Source: Excoecaria cochinchinensis (taxonomy: Eukaryota > Streptophyta > Magnoliopsida > Malpighiales > Euphorbiaceae). Taken from it: a DNA stretch of 64,000 bases. Below, one piece after another: positions 34,118 to 44,024 of the stretch (positions within the stretch are counted from its first letter, which is position 1; each line of letters starts with the position of its first letter). The stretch covers positions 11,952,501 through 12,016,500 of the forward strand of contig CANTUQ010000043.1 in the NCBI GenBank assembly GCA_947683425.1, in the 5' to 3' direction. The position numbers and the translations under genes are program-made. The notes beneath the pieces are model-generated. The model saw only the letters and a program-made list of their open reading frames with translations, had not been told where the DNA came from and searched no databases.

Positions 34118-34953
34118 CCTTTCTAGTAGCTCAAAAAAAGGATTCCTGACTAGCCGCCCCTAAGAACCTCTTGATCACTTAGGCAGATCTATAATGGCTA
34201 CAGAACATATCGGGTCAGGATGATGCATGAATGCCATAAAATGCATGATCGTGCTATGCAACATCCACAAATCACATGCAAGCACATAGGTCCTTCTAAC
34301 CTTATTACTCCTGCACACGAGGTCATAGTCTCTTTCCTAAGCGGGATTAGACCAGGGGTTAACAGGGAACCCAATGGACACGTATGGTTCGCGGTGGAAA
34401 ACTGGCAGCATAACCTCTCCTAACTAATGCACAGACGCATGGGCTATGATCATTGCGTATTTAGGCAGTCCAAAAATTGACATGGGCCTATCGGGGCATG
34501 ACAGCCTTTGATTAAGTGACCAATCAAATTATCTGGATTTGTCCAATATACATTGATCCATACAGCAAGCATAGTATTAAGGTTCATACCGCTTAGGGGA
34601 AGTAACCATTTCCATTACATGAGTTTTGGCCAAGGTAATGATATTTTCAGGCTACCCAAGCATGGTCCCTGCCAACGGGTCTAGCTCATCATGAGCGTAA
34701 TGACCGGTTGGGTCTCCATTTGATATACCAAACAGTATGAGGCTTGGGCTGGTGATTATCCTTAATACTTCCCTACAATGAGTGAACGTAGGGTCGTGCT
34801 TCGGGAATGCACCGGGGTTGATAGAGGGACCAAACTAGCATAGATCTAAGACTCTAATGAGATGTAATGCAGTTTTGAAAGAGGATGGAATTTTTAAATT
34901 AAAATTCAATTATAATTTTTACCTAAGGAATTTTTGAGTCGAAGTCTCAAGTA
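34118..34953 (-). other. 5' leader of Tat-R between primer-binding site and gag
   Basis: About 840 bases with no supported ORF on either strand. The leader precedes gag and would hold packaging signals, none of which I can identify. No insertions are visible. Confidence 0.6.
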
Positions 34954-34976
34954 TTTCTCCCCAGTGGAGTCGCCAC
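34954..34976 (-). other. Primer-binding site of Tat-R
   Basis: Immediately after the 5' LTR end the minus strand reads gtggcgactccactggggag. This resembles the tggcgactc-ctgggga site of Tat/Ogre elements, which use a tRNA other than initiator Met (tRNA-Arg is the one I recall). It fixes the LTR boundary at 34977. Confidence 0.8.
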
Positions 34977-36965
34977 TGTGACATGTGCCGAACCCCGGGG
35001 TGCCCCGAAAGCCCGCTTTTAGGGCTTTCGGGAGAGGTTCTTTAAAACTTGTAAGAGATTACAAGTGTGTTTATGTTGGGCAACAAGGAGGTTTCTTGGA
35101 GTCGCCACCCAATAGAACATTGGAAAAGGTCATCTATCCTCAGTGAGCCTAAGACAGCGCATATGCATCCATTTTGGGCAAGTCGGAGATATTTTGGAGG
35201 CCCCACCCTAATAGAACTTTGGAGTGATCCTCTAACCTCGTGGAGCCTAGGATTATGCAAATTGGGCCTTTTTGTGGACAACAAGAGATATTTTGGAGAC
35301 CCCATCCCAATGGAACATTGAGATGGTCCTCTAACCTCGTTGAGCCTAAGACCAGAGTAAGTTCAGGACTTCTCATTTATTCATACCTTGGTTAATATTA
35401 TAACCGATTTTTGAATTCATCGTCTCATCCAATTTCTCATTCAATGTAGTTAATTAAAGCGTAAGTCATCCATGCAAGGAAAGCAGTAAATAGGAGTAAA
35501 ATACAAAATTATGAACATAAATTACAACAAAACTAGGGGCGGAATACAACCCCCACTGTAAATAACGTGCGAGTCATACACAAATCGGGAAATTCATTAA
35601 AGATGAAGACATTGGTCCTCGCATGCACATTTATTAAAAACAAGTTTAAAATGCCAATTTTATTTGGCTAAAAAATAGGACATTGGTCCTCAGTTAGTAA
35701 TGAAAATCCCAATTCAATTACTATAAAATATTTGGCCATTTTATGTTAGCGGGATTAAAATAATATTTACAACGATAATAAATAAATATGATAAAAAAGG
35801 ATAAGGTTGAAGAATGAACCCGGGTGAGGATCCTCAGATCATTGTAATAGCCATCATTTAACAATCCCAAATCCACAAAAAATAGTCAAATAAAACTCAC
35901 CAAAAATGGAAACCATGTTAGTGTCAAAATTAAGAGCAAAATAAAATGCTAGAAGTTAAATATCAATAAAAAAAAATGTGAAATAGCCATGAAAACCATA
36001 GGAGAATAAGTAAAAAAAAAAAGAAAGAAAAGATGTAGGGGAGAAAAGGCCCAGGGACAGCCCAACACTCGTGATCGACGGGCGTCCTTGGGTTGACCGG
36101 CGGGCGGAAGCAATAACCATCAACGGCCCGTCGCTCGCGTGAGCGACGGCCGTTGGTGGTTTTTCCACCCTTGGTCACCTCTGATTCTGAAATTAAAATG
36201 GAAAAAAGTCAAAAATTTGATTTTAATCTTTAATAAATGAAAATTCTATTTATAAAATTAGTGTAAAATAATTAAACTGCACAAATGATAAATCCAGAAT
36301 GTTTACCCTCGAATTTTACCTTTAAAGGTGAACGTTGAGTGATTTTGGTTCCTTGAGTTCTACAAGAACTGATCCGTGATTGCGTGATTTCAGGAGATTT
36401 TTTATTACAAAAATTGTATTTCGAAAATGAATCAAGAAAAGAAAATTATATTTTTCTTTCTCGAACTTTTGACAGCAATTAAATGTCGGGAATAGCTAAA
36501 TCGGATAGAAACGAATGGATTTTGTTACCTCGGATTCGCTTAATTCAAACATAAAAAAAGAGAGAAAGAATAAATTTTGAAAGAGAATTCTTTTATAAAA
36601 TGCGAAAATAAAATCTCTGTGAAAAACTGCTAAGATTTAGTTTTCTTCCAAAATTTCTAACCTCGAATTTTTTTTTTAATGAGGTTTTATCCCCTATTTA
36701 TATAATTTAGAAAATAATTCAAATAAATTTAAATTTAAGATTTAAATTTGAAAAAGATTTCTGAAATCAAATCAAAACCAAATCAATTTCCAGAATATTC
36801 GCAAAATCAAATCTAATATTCAAAAATATTTGAAAAGATTTAGAGGATTTGGATAAGATTTAGAAAATATTTGATAAATCTAGGAAATCTTAACAAAATC
36901 TCGAAAAATCCCGTGAGAATAACTGAAAGATCACCGACCGACGGGCGTCTATGGGCTACCGACGG
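34977..36965 (-). repeat. 5' LTR of Tat-R, inner part
   Basis: Matches 6992-about 8960 of the 3' LTR, with tgtgac at the low end. It is interrupted at 36965 by Tek-B and resumes at 46359. It retains the TATA box (tatataaatagggg, minus strand near 36690) and the lower module set near 36075-36180. Its modules near 36935-36965 continue on the other side of Tek-B. Confidence 0.9.
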
Positions 36966-39334
36966 TGTCACACCCCAACCTATACCAAGGAGACTTCCAT
37001 ACAGATTGGAGGAGAGGCCTCCCTGGATAGATAGGAGTGTCACACCCCACTAGTACAAACATGCAAACATTACATATATAGAGCGACATATCGGAGATAA
37101 TTAAAAACTTCAATACAAAGAAGAATGATTTTGAACAAAATGTATACCTTATTAATATACCAAAAGAAGGTCTTTACATATTACATCAGATTACAAAAAG
37201 AAACAATTTACAAAAGCCCAATATACACTGTTCAAAAGGGCTAACGAAACATTACATCTATTACAAAAATAAAGGAAAGCCTATACTATAAAACTTCAGA
37301 ACTCTAATTGCGTTGGCCTTCCCGATGCGACACGCCCAACCCAAGGCAATCGAAAACCTTCCACACCTGCACGGATAAACACCCGTGCTAAGCGAAATCG
37401 CTTAGTGGGGAAACACACAATGCATGACCATCACTCACAGTGACGGTGACAGAAAACGCATGAAAACAATACAATTATGAGCATATAATCATACATAGTT
37501 AATTCAGATATTAGCATTCTCATCCAAAGATTCTTGTACAAAATACAATGACACCTGCTTAATCACAATGAGTGGATAACGAGTACATATAGATACTTGA
37601 AAGTATCGACATCATCACATATACATATAGATACCCGAAGGCATCAAATCATTCTTTTTATTTTGTTTCTAAATTCTTATTATGTGGAATCTTAAGAAAG
37701 ATTCAGACAGAGGGATCGCGAGGATCCATTCGTGGGACCTGATCAGGGTCCAAGTCGTACATATAGCTGCAGCGGCACATAACTCTATTAGGCATGCCTA
37801 ACTATCCACTTATCCGACATTAGCAGGTTATGCAAAATCTTATCACGTTTACATGTATATATTATTAGGCAAAAGATAGTCAAAGCTTAATGAAAACTGC
37901 ATGCAAAAGAATTTAAGTCATTAAGCAAAAAGGAGAAGAAATCAAATTTGGAAGTCACGTCTGTTGCGCTCGCGATAGAAGCCAAGCTACACTTCCCCGC
38001 CTCGTCTCGCGATCGCGAGAGATCTCGTGGTCGCGAGAGGACGTAGGGATTGCTCTTCTGTTGCGCTCGCGAGGCTTGTCGCGCTCGCGATAGAAGAGAA
38101 CCTCGCACAAGCTCGGAGCTCGAGCACTCTGTCGCGCTCGCGACAATTGTCGCGCTCGAGACAGAGAGCTCCCTCGAGTTCTTTGGCGCGACACTTCTCG
38201 CGCCGGCGCGAGGGCCGAAACCTCCGCGCTCTGTCGCGCTCGCGACAGTGTCGCGATCGCGACAGACACGGGTTTTTCAGCTCTTACGCCCAAATTCTGC
38301 AGAATTCACACAAAATTCACTTCTAAACTTCCAAAATGGATTCCAAAACTCAAAATTCAGCAATCCAAGCATTCACAACTCATAACATAAATAAAAACCC
38401 AACTTTGTCACCATTTATCTCAATTAAATCGAGTCAATTACATGTCCAATTCTAAGAATTTTTAAAACAGCAATTTTGACAACAATTATAACTATTCACA
38501 TAATTTCCCATCAATCCTTCAACAATATTCATTCTTTCACATCACATATCACACAAATTTCAATTCAAGTTATCACAACACAACTCATAATCCCAATCAA
38601 AACAAAAACACATTTATCAAACTCAAATCACAAAAATGCACAAAAAGATGAACAATCCCCAAACCTTCTCTCCTTAGCTCCTAATCGCGAGCTCCGCTTC
38701 CGCTTGCGATTCCTTTCCCTTTATCAGGTCTAGGAGTCTCCTCTGAACCATAAACCCATAACAATCAAGATCAATTTTACAACTACCCACAAATGAATTT
38801 ACAAATATTTAAACCTAGAGAAGAGGAAGAGAAAGAATCTAAAACATCAATAACTCCTACTCACCTCTAAGCTTCCAAAATCCCCAAGCTAATCAACTCT
38901 AATTACTCAATTAAGGAGGTGGGAGCAAGATTGTGCAAAGAAAAAGGAAGAACAACGAAAGAAGAAGAAGAAACGAAGAAGATAGCGTGAGGAAGGAAGA
39001 AGAACGGGAAAACAAGGGGAAAATGGCTGCCTTCTCTCTCTCTCTCACCAAACTCATAAATGCCCACTTATCCTCTTTGCCACATGTCATTCTCTCCAAA
39101 AGACATATGTCCTAAATCACACCCTACTCTCATACCTTAACATACACATTAAGCTATCCCTTATTCACACTTTATTTCCATACACCCACTTATACTATAT
39201 CCTAACTCCTCTTCTCAAACTAATATACATAAATTAAATAAATAAACCAATTTAACACACACATGTAACACATAAAATACACACATTCCGACACGGACAG
39301 GCTCAAACTACTGGGGTGGTTTTGGGGTGTTACA
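36966..39334 (-). repeat. 3' LTR of Tek-B
   Basis: A 2,369-bp LTR, tgtcacaccc at the low end, ggtgttaca at the high end. The module cluster is at 37957-38265, with two more units than the 5' LTR (38146-38163 and 38249-38265). The polypurine tract, minus strand taagtgggggagtat, is at 39335-39352. The pol stop codon TAA overlaps the LTR start. Confidence 0.95.
37957..38270. repeat. tcgcg-type inverted-repeat modules in Tek-B 3' LTR
   Basis: Units of the type tgtcgcgctcgcgacaga and relatives (ctcgcgatcgcgagag, cgcgccggcgcgag), about eight to ten in 310 bases. Compared with 45018-45292 in the 5' LTR, this copy has two extra units of 18 and 17 bases, each a full palindromic unit. Confidence 0.9.
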
Positions 39335-41201
39335 ATACTCCCCCACTTAACAGAATTTTGTCCTCGAAATTCATACCTGTTCCGAATAACTGAGGGTATT
39401 GTAATCTCATAGCTTCCTCTGGTTCCCATGTAGCTTCTTCAATACCGTGATGTTGCCATAGAACTTTGACTAACGGTATCTGCTTATTCCGAAGCTGTCT
39501 GATTTCTCTATCCAAAATCCTCTTCGGTTCTTCATCAAAAGAAAAGTCTGACTGAATCCGAATATCTTGCACTGGTAGCACATGCGAAGGATCTGACCGA
39601 TATCTCCTGAGCATAGATACATGGAAAACATCATGTAATCTAGCTAACTCCAAAGGCAAAGCTAGTTGATATGCCACTGGACCTACTTTCCTTATAATCT
39701 CATATGGGCCAATAAAACGTGGACTTAGCTTGCCTTTCTTGCCAAAACGGAGAACCTTACGCCATGGTGACACTTTCAAGAAAAATTTATCACCTACTTC
39801 ATACTGAATGTCCCGACGCTTCAGATTAGCATAAGAACGTTGTCGGTCCTTAGCTGCCTTCAAGTTCTGTTGCACCACCCTTACCTTCTCTTCGGTATCC
39901 CGCACTATATCCGGACCTATCATAGCTTTTTCTGACAGTTCAGTCCAACACACTGGTGTTCTGCATTTTCGTCCATATAGTGCTTCATAAGGGGCCATAC
40001 CAATACTTACCTGGTAACTGTTATTATAAGCGAATTCCATCAAAGACACATACCGATCCCAACTTCCTGAGAACTCTAAAGCACAACTTCGGAGCATATC
40101 TTCTAAAATCTGAATAACTCTCTCTGATTGACCATCGGTCTGCGGATGGAAAGCAGTACTGAAATTTAACCGTGTTCCCAATGCTACCTGAAGTTCCTTC
40201 CAAAACTTGGATGTAAAACGAGGATCTCGTTCTGATACAATGGATAACGGAATTCCATGCAATCGAACTATCTCATCCACATAAAGTTGCGCCAACTTGT
40301 CCATCGAGTAATCCAATCGCACTGGTAGAAAATGCGCAGACTTCGACAAACGATCCACTATAACCCATACAGAATCATGCTTACGCTGCGTCATAGGGAG
40401 ACCAGATACAAAATCCATCGTGATGTCATCCCATTTCCATTGAGGAATGGGTAAGGGATGAAGCAATCCCGATGGCACTTGATGCTCGGTTTTCACTTGC
40501 TGACAAGTAAGACACCTTGAAACAAATTCTGTTATCTCTCTTTTCATTCCTGGCCACCAATAGTATTGCTTTAAGTCTTGATACATCTTGTCTCCACCAG
40601 GATGCATAGTGAAAACTGAGGAGTGTGCTTCTTGCAACAATTTCCTTCTTAATTCACCCACCTTAGGTACACATAACCGATTACCGTGCCTCAACACTCC
40701 TTCACTGTCTAATAAGTACTCAGACTGCTTGCCCTCTTTCACTGCTTGACAAACACGCTGAAGCACATGATCATCTAACTGAGCCTTTGCAATTTCTGAT
40801 CTCAAACTTGGCTTAACTTTAAGTTGAGCAATTAGAGCACCTTCAGAATCAAATCTCCATCTGCCTCGACTAGCCAGTAACGCAGACAAAGACTTCCTAC
40901 TAAGAGCATCCGCCACCACATTAGCCTTACCCAGATGATAGTCAATGATACAATCATAATCCTTGAAAAGCTCTAACCATCTCCGCTGTCTCAAATTTAA
41001 CTCCTTCTGAGTTAACAAATACTTGAGACTCTTGTGATCGGTGAAAATTCTGCACGTCTCTCCATACAAGTAGTGTCGCCAAACCTTAAGCGCAAACACT
41101 ACCGCTGCCAACTCCAGATCGTGAGTCGGGTAATTCCGCTCATGGGGTTTCAACTGTCTCGATGCATAAGCTACTACTTTATTCCCTTGCATCAAACACA
41201 A
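39330..41201 (-). CDS. RNase H, integrase and chromodomain of Tek-B
   Basis: A 623-residue open frame. 1-105 is RNase H (VVAYASRQLKPHERNYPTHD, RIFTDHKSLKYLL). About 185-240 is the integrase zinc part (TMHPGGDKMYQDLKQYYWWP, CLTCQQVK). About 255-420 is the core, with Asp in ITMDFVSGLP, SERDPRF in place of the usual SDRDPRF, and Glu in DGQSERV. The last 70 residues are a chromodomain (VLWQHHGIEEATWEPEEAM). The frame starts inside pol after a one-base deletion that shifts it from the preceding frame, so the ATG is not a true start. The stop lies in the LTR. Chromodomain targeting to heterochromatin is a property of the family. Confidence 0.9.
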   Translation of the reverse strand: MCLMQGNKVVAYASRQLKPHERNYPTHDLELAAVVFALKVWRHYLYGETCRIFTDHKSLKYLLTQKELNLRQRRWLELFKDYDCIIDYHLGKANVVADALSRKSLSALLASRGRWRFDSEGALIAQLKVKPSLRSEIAKAQLDDHVLQRVCQAVKEGKQSEYLLDSEGVLRHGNRLCVPKVGELRRKLLQEAHSSVFTMHPGGDKMYQDLKQYYWWPGMKREITEFVSRCLTCQQVKTEHQVPSGLLHPLPIPQWKWDDITMDFVSGLPMTQRKHDSVWVIVDRLSKSAHFLPVRLDYSMDKLAQLYVDEIVRLHGIPLSIVSERDPRFTSKFWKELQVALGTRLNFSTAFHPQTDGQSERVIQILEDMLRSCALEFSGSWDRYVSLMEFAYNNSYQVSIGMAPYEALYGRKCRTPVCWTELSEKAMIGPDIVRDTEEKVRVVQQNLKAAKDRQRSYANLKRRDIQYEVGDKFFLKVSPWRKVLRFGKKGKLSPRFIGPYEIIRKVGPVAYQLALPLELARLHDVFHVSMLRRYRSDPSHVLPVQDIRIQSDFSFDEEPKRILDREIRQLRNKQIPLVKVLWQHHGIEEATWEPEEAMRLQYPQLFGTGMNFEDKILLSGGVL

Positions 41202-41854
41202 CCTAACCCAATTCCCGAAGCATCACTATACATAGTGTATTCCTTACCCGAAACTGGCTGTGTGAGCACAGGAGCTTTAACCAACAATTCCTTTAAACGA
41301 TCAAAACTGGCTTGGCACTTTTCAGTCCATACAAACTTGACATCCTTCCTAAGTAACTTGGTTAAAGGAGATGCTATCACTGAAAACCCATGAAAAAACC
41401 GTCGGTAATACCCTGCTAACCCCAGAAAACTCCTCACTTCTGGCACATTCTTCGGAGGCATCCAATTAACAATCGCTTCAATTTTGCTAGGATCAACCCG
41501 CACACCTTCCGCTGACACCACATGTCCAAGAAAGGCCACTTCTTTCAACCAAAACTCGCACTTACTGAGTTTCGCATACAGCTGATGATCCCTTAACGTT
41601 TGCAATACTAATCTAAGATGTTCCTCATGTTCTTTATGGTCCCTAGAGTATACCAAAATGTCATCAATAAATACCACAACAAACTTGTCCAAATACGGTC
41701 GGAAAACTCGGTTCATCAGATCCATAAAGGCTGCAGGCGCGTTGGTCAAACCAAAAGGCATCACTAAAAATTCATAATGACCATAACGTGTCCGAAAAGC
41801 CGTCTTAGCCACATCTGTTTCCTTAACCCCTAACTGGTAATAACCTGACCTCAA
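41192..41854 (-). CDS. Reverse transcriptase palm region of Tek-B
   Basis: A 220-residue frame holding YGHYEFLVMPFGLTNAPAAF and VVFIDDILVYS (residues 60-70, the FIDD active site), then the thumb and connection parts. It is in a different frame from both the gag-protease frame and the integrase frame because of one-base deletions at about 41868 and about 41203. The protein would be continuous in an intact element. Confidence 0.9.
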   Translation of the reverse strand: MRSGYYQLGVKETDVAKTAFRTRYGHYEFLVMPFGLTNAPAAFMDLMNRVFRPYLDKFVVVFIDDILVYSRDHKEHEEHLRLVLQTLRDHQLYAKLSKCEFWLKEVAFLGHVVSAEGVRVDPSKIEAIVNWMPPKNVPEVRSFLGLAGYYRRFFHGFSVIASPLTKLLRKDVKFVWTEKCQASFDRLKELLVKAPVLTQPVSGKEYTMYSDASGIGLGCV

Positions 41855-41856
41855 AT

Positions 41857-43917
41857 CTATCTTAGAGAATACCCAGCTCCTCTCAACTGATCAAAAAGAT
41901 CTTCAATCCTTGGCAATGGATACTTATTCTTAATAGTCACTTTATTGAGCTGTCGATAGTCAATGCACATCCGAAGGGTTCCATCTTTCTTCTTAACAAA
42001 CAGCACTGGAGCGCCCCACGGTGACACACTAGGCCGAATGAATCCTTTATCCAACAACTCTTGCAACTGACTCTTTAATTCCTTCAATTCCACTGGGGCC
42101 ATTCTGTAAGGAGCCTTAGAAATCGGAGCTGTACCCGGAACAATCTCTACTGACAACTCAACTTCTCTCTCAGGAGGTAATCCCGGTAATTCTTCCGGAA
42201 AAACATCTACAAAATCTCTTACAACCGGAATATCTTCAATCTTTACTTGACCTCTCCGAGAATCTAAAACCACAGCCAAAAACGCTTCACATCCCTTCCT
42301 GATAAATCTTCTAGCTTTCATAGCTGAAACCACATTATGCAAAGAACTGCTTCCAATTCCCTTTACCACAACAGGCATTTGATCTTTATCCTTCAAAACC
42401 ATTACTTTCCTATGACAATCTACCACTGCACGGTGCTTATCCAACCAATCCATTCCCAGAATAATATCAAACTCATGGAATGGCAAACAAATCAGATCTA
42501 CTACAAACTCAGTACCCTGAATCTTTAAAGGACACTTCCGACACACCCGATTAACCATAATACTCTGACCCAACGGACTGGATACATAAATCTCATATTC
42601 CATCTTCTCCTCACTACCCAAACTATCCCACAACTTACCAGAACACACATAAGAATGGGTAGAGCCCGGGTCAATCAAAACATAGACTTCAGAATCAAGC
42701 AAAGAGAACTTACCGGCAATCACTTCGGGAGCATTCTGTTCCTCTTGGGCCTTCATAGCATAAGCTCTACCAGATGATGGCACAGGGCGATCTACTGATT
42801 CTGAGGCTTCTCTATCTCGAGGACGTCCACCTCGACCCCTTCCTCTACCCCTAATACGACTTCCTTGGGGTACATTAGATCCAGCTCGGCTCCCTTCTTG
42901 TTGTCCCGAAGGATCTCCAAGTCGGTTCGGACAATTTGCAAGTAAATGGTCCGTAGAGCCACATTTAAAACAGCCTCCTGTTAACCACCGACATTCACCC
43001 CAATGTTGTCTATTACAATGAGAACATCGGGGAGGGCCATCTCCTCTACCTGAGCCCGCTCCCCTAGAAGAACCCTGTCTTCTCCCTCTAGGGGCCGGAC
43101 TAGCTGTAGATTCATCAGCAAAGTTTCCTTGCGATTCCCTCGCTCTCTTGCCTGAAGAAGAACCACCTCTTGCAGACTTTCTTCTTTGAGCCTTTTCTCT
43201 CAATATATTCTCAGAACACTCCGCCCTCAAGGCTGCTTGAACTAACTGATAATACCTCACATTTGGAGCCGACATCAATGATATTAACATCACCTTCAAA
43301 GACTCATTCAAACCTGCTTCAAAATGCTGACATCGAAACTCTTCTGTAAGGACCCTTGGCGGCGCATACTTACTGAGCTTATTGAACTCATCCTCATACT
43401 CAGCCACAGACATTGTTCTTTGCTTAAGAGTGAGAAACTGTGCCCACTTAGCATCCTTATAAGCTTTGGTCACATACCGATTCTGAAACTCATCCTCAAA
43501 GAACTCCCATGTTATCGGTTCAGGAACTTGCGGTTGACTAGTCACCAACTTCCACCAATCATAAGCTGAACCTTGTAACAAAGACAAGGCACACTCCACT
43601 TCTTGCTCCGGTGGGCATCTTATCTCCTTAAGTACTCTGGCTGTCTTTTCTAACCACATCTCTGCTTTGTTAGATTCATCTATACCAGTACCAAAGAAAT
43701 CCTCTGCACCATGCTTTCTTAGCCTTTCAATAGGTGCACTAGGCGCTGTTACCCTTTCAAGTACTCTTGTCATACTCTGAAGCATCGCTTCCATTGGTCC
43801 CAAAGGCACCTCAGGATAACCCCTAGGAGGTTGAGCCGGACCAGAAACTGAGGGATCCTGCTCTTGGGGATTCGCACTTTCCGCTGACCCCTCAAGCGAT
43901 CCACGGGCGGACTCCAT
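41857..43917 (-). CDS. gag, protease and start of reverse transcriptase of Tek-B
   Basis: A 686-residue frame from MESARGSLEGSAES. Residues 80-240 are a retrotransposon gag domain (YDWWKLVTSQPQV, EPITWEFFEDEFQNRYV). CFKCGSTDHLLANC at 316-329 is a CCHC knuckle, preceded by CSHCNRQHWGEC. About 395-500 is the protease with LIDPGSTHSYV, the DPGST variant of this lineage. 560-680 is the start of reverse transcriptase (SPWGAPVLFVKKKDG, LRMCIDYRQLNKV). The frame ends after GAGYSLR because of a one-base deletion. The ATG is the first after the primer-binding site and is supported by similarity to the Tek-A gag start. Confidence 0.95.
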   Translation of the reverse strand: MESARGSLEGSAESANPQEQDPSVSGPAQPPRGYPEVPLGPMEAMLQSMTRVLERVTAPSAPIERLRKHGAEDFFGTGIDESNKAEMWLEKTARVLKEIRCPPEQEVECALSLLQGSAYDWWKLVTSQPQVPEPITWEFFEDEFQNRYVTKAYKDAKWAQFLTLKQRTMSVAEYEDEFNKLSKYAPPRVLTEEFRCQHFEAGLNESLKVMLISLMSAPNVRYYQLVQAALRAECSENILREKAQRRKSARGGSSSGKRARESQGNFADESTASPAPRGRRQGSSRGAGSGRGDGPPRCSHCNRQHWGECRWLTGGCFKCGSTDHLLANCPNRLGDPSGQQEGSRAGSNVPQGSRIRGRGRGRGGRPRDREASESVDRPVPSSGRAYAMKAQEEQNAPEVIAGKFSLLDSEVYVLIDPGSTHSYVCSGKLWDSLGSEEKMEYEIYVSSPLGQSIMVNRVCRKCPLKIQGTEFVVDLICLPFHEFDIILGMDWLDKHRAVVDCHRKVMVLKDKDQMPVVVKGIGSSSLHNVVSAMKARRFIRKGCEAFLAVVLDSRRGQVKIEDIPVVRDFVDVFPEELPGLPPEREVELSVEIVPGTAPISKAPYRMAPVELKELKSQLQELLDKGFIRPSVSPWGAPVLFVKKKDGTLRMCIDYRQLNKVTIKNKYPLPRIEDLFDQLRGAGYSLR

Positions 43918-44007
43918 AACTACAAAACATAAACGCAGTGCGCATCAGGCCAACACAACTCCAACAACTAACTAACACACTGAAACCCAGTAACATCTAA
44001 ACCAAAA

Positions 44008-44019
44008 GCTCTGATACCA
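44008..44019 (-). other. Primer-binding site of Tek-B
   Basis: The minus strand reads tggtatcagagc, five bases after the 5' LTR end at 44025; complementary to initiator tRNA-Met. A leader of about 90 bases then precedes gag. Confidence 0.9.
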
Positions 44020-44024
44020 CCTAA

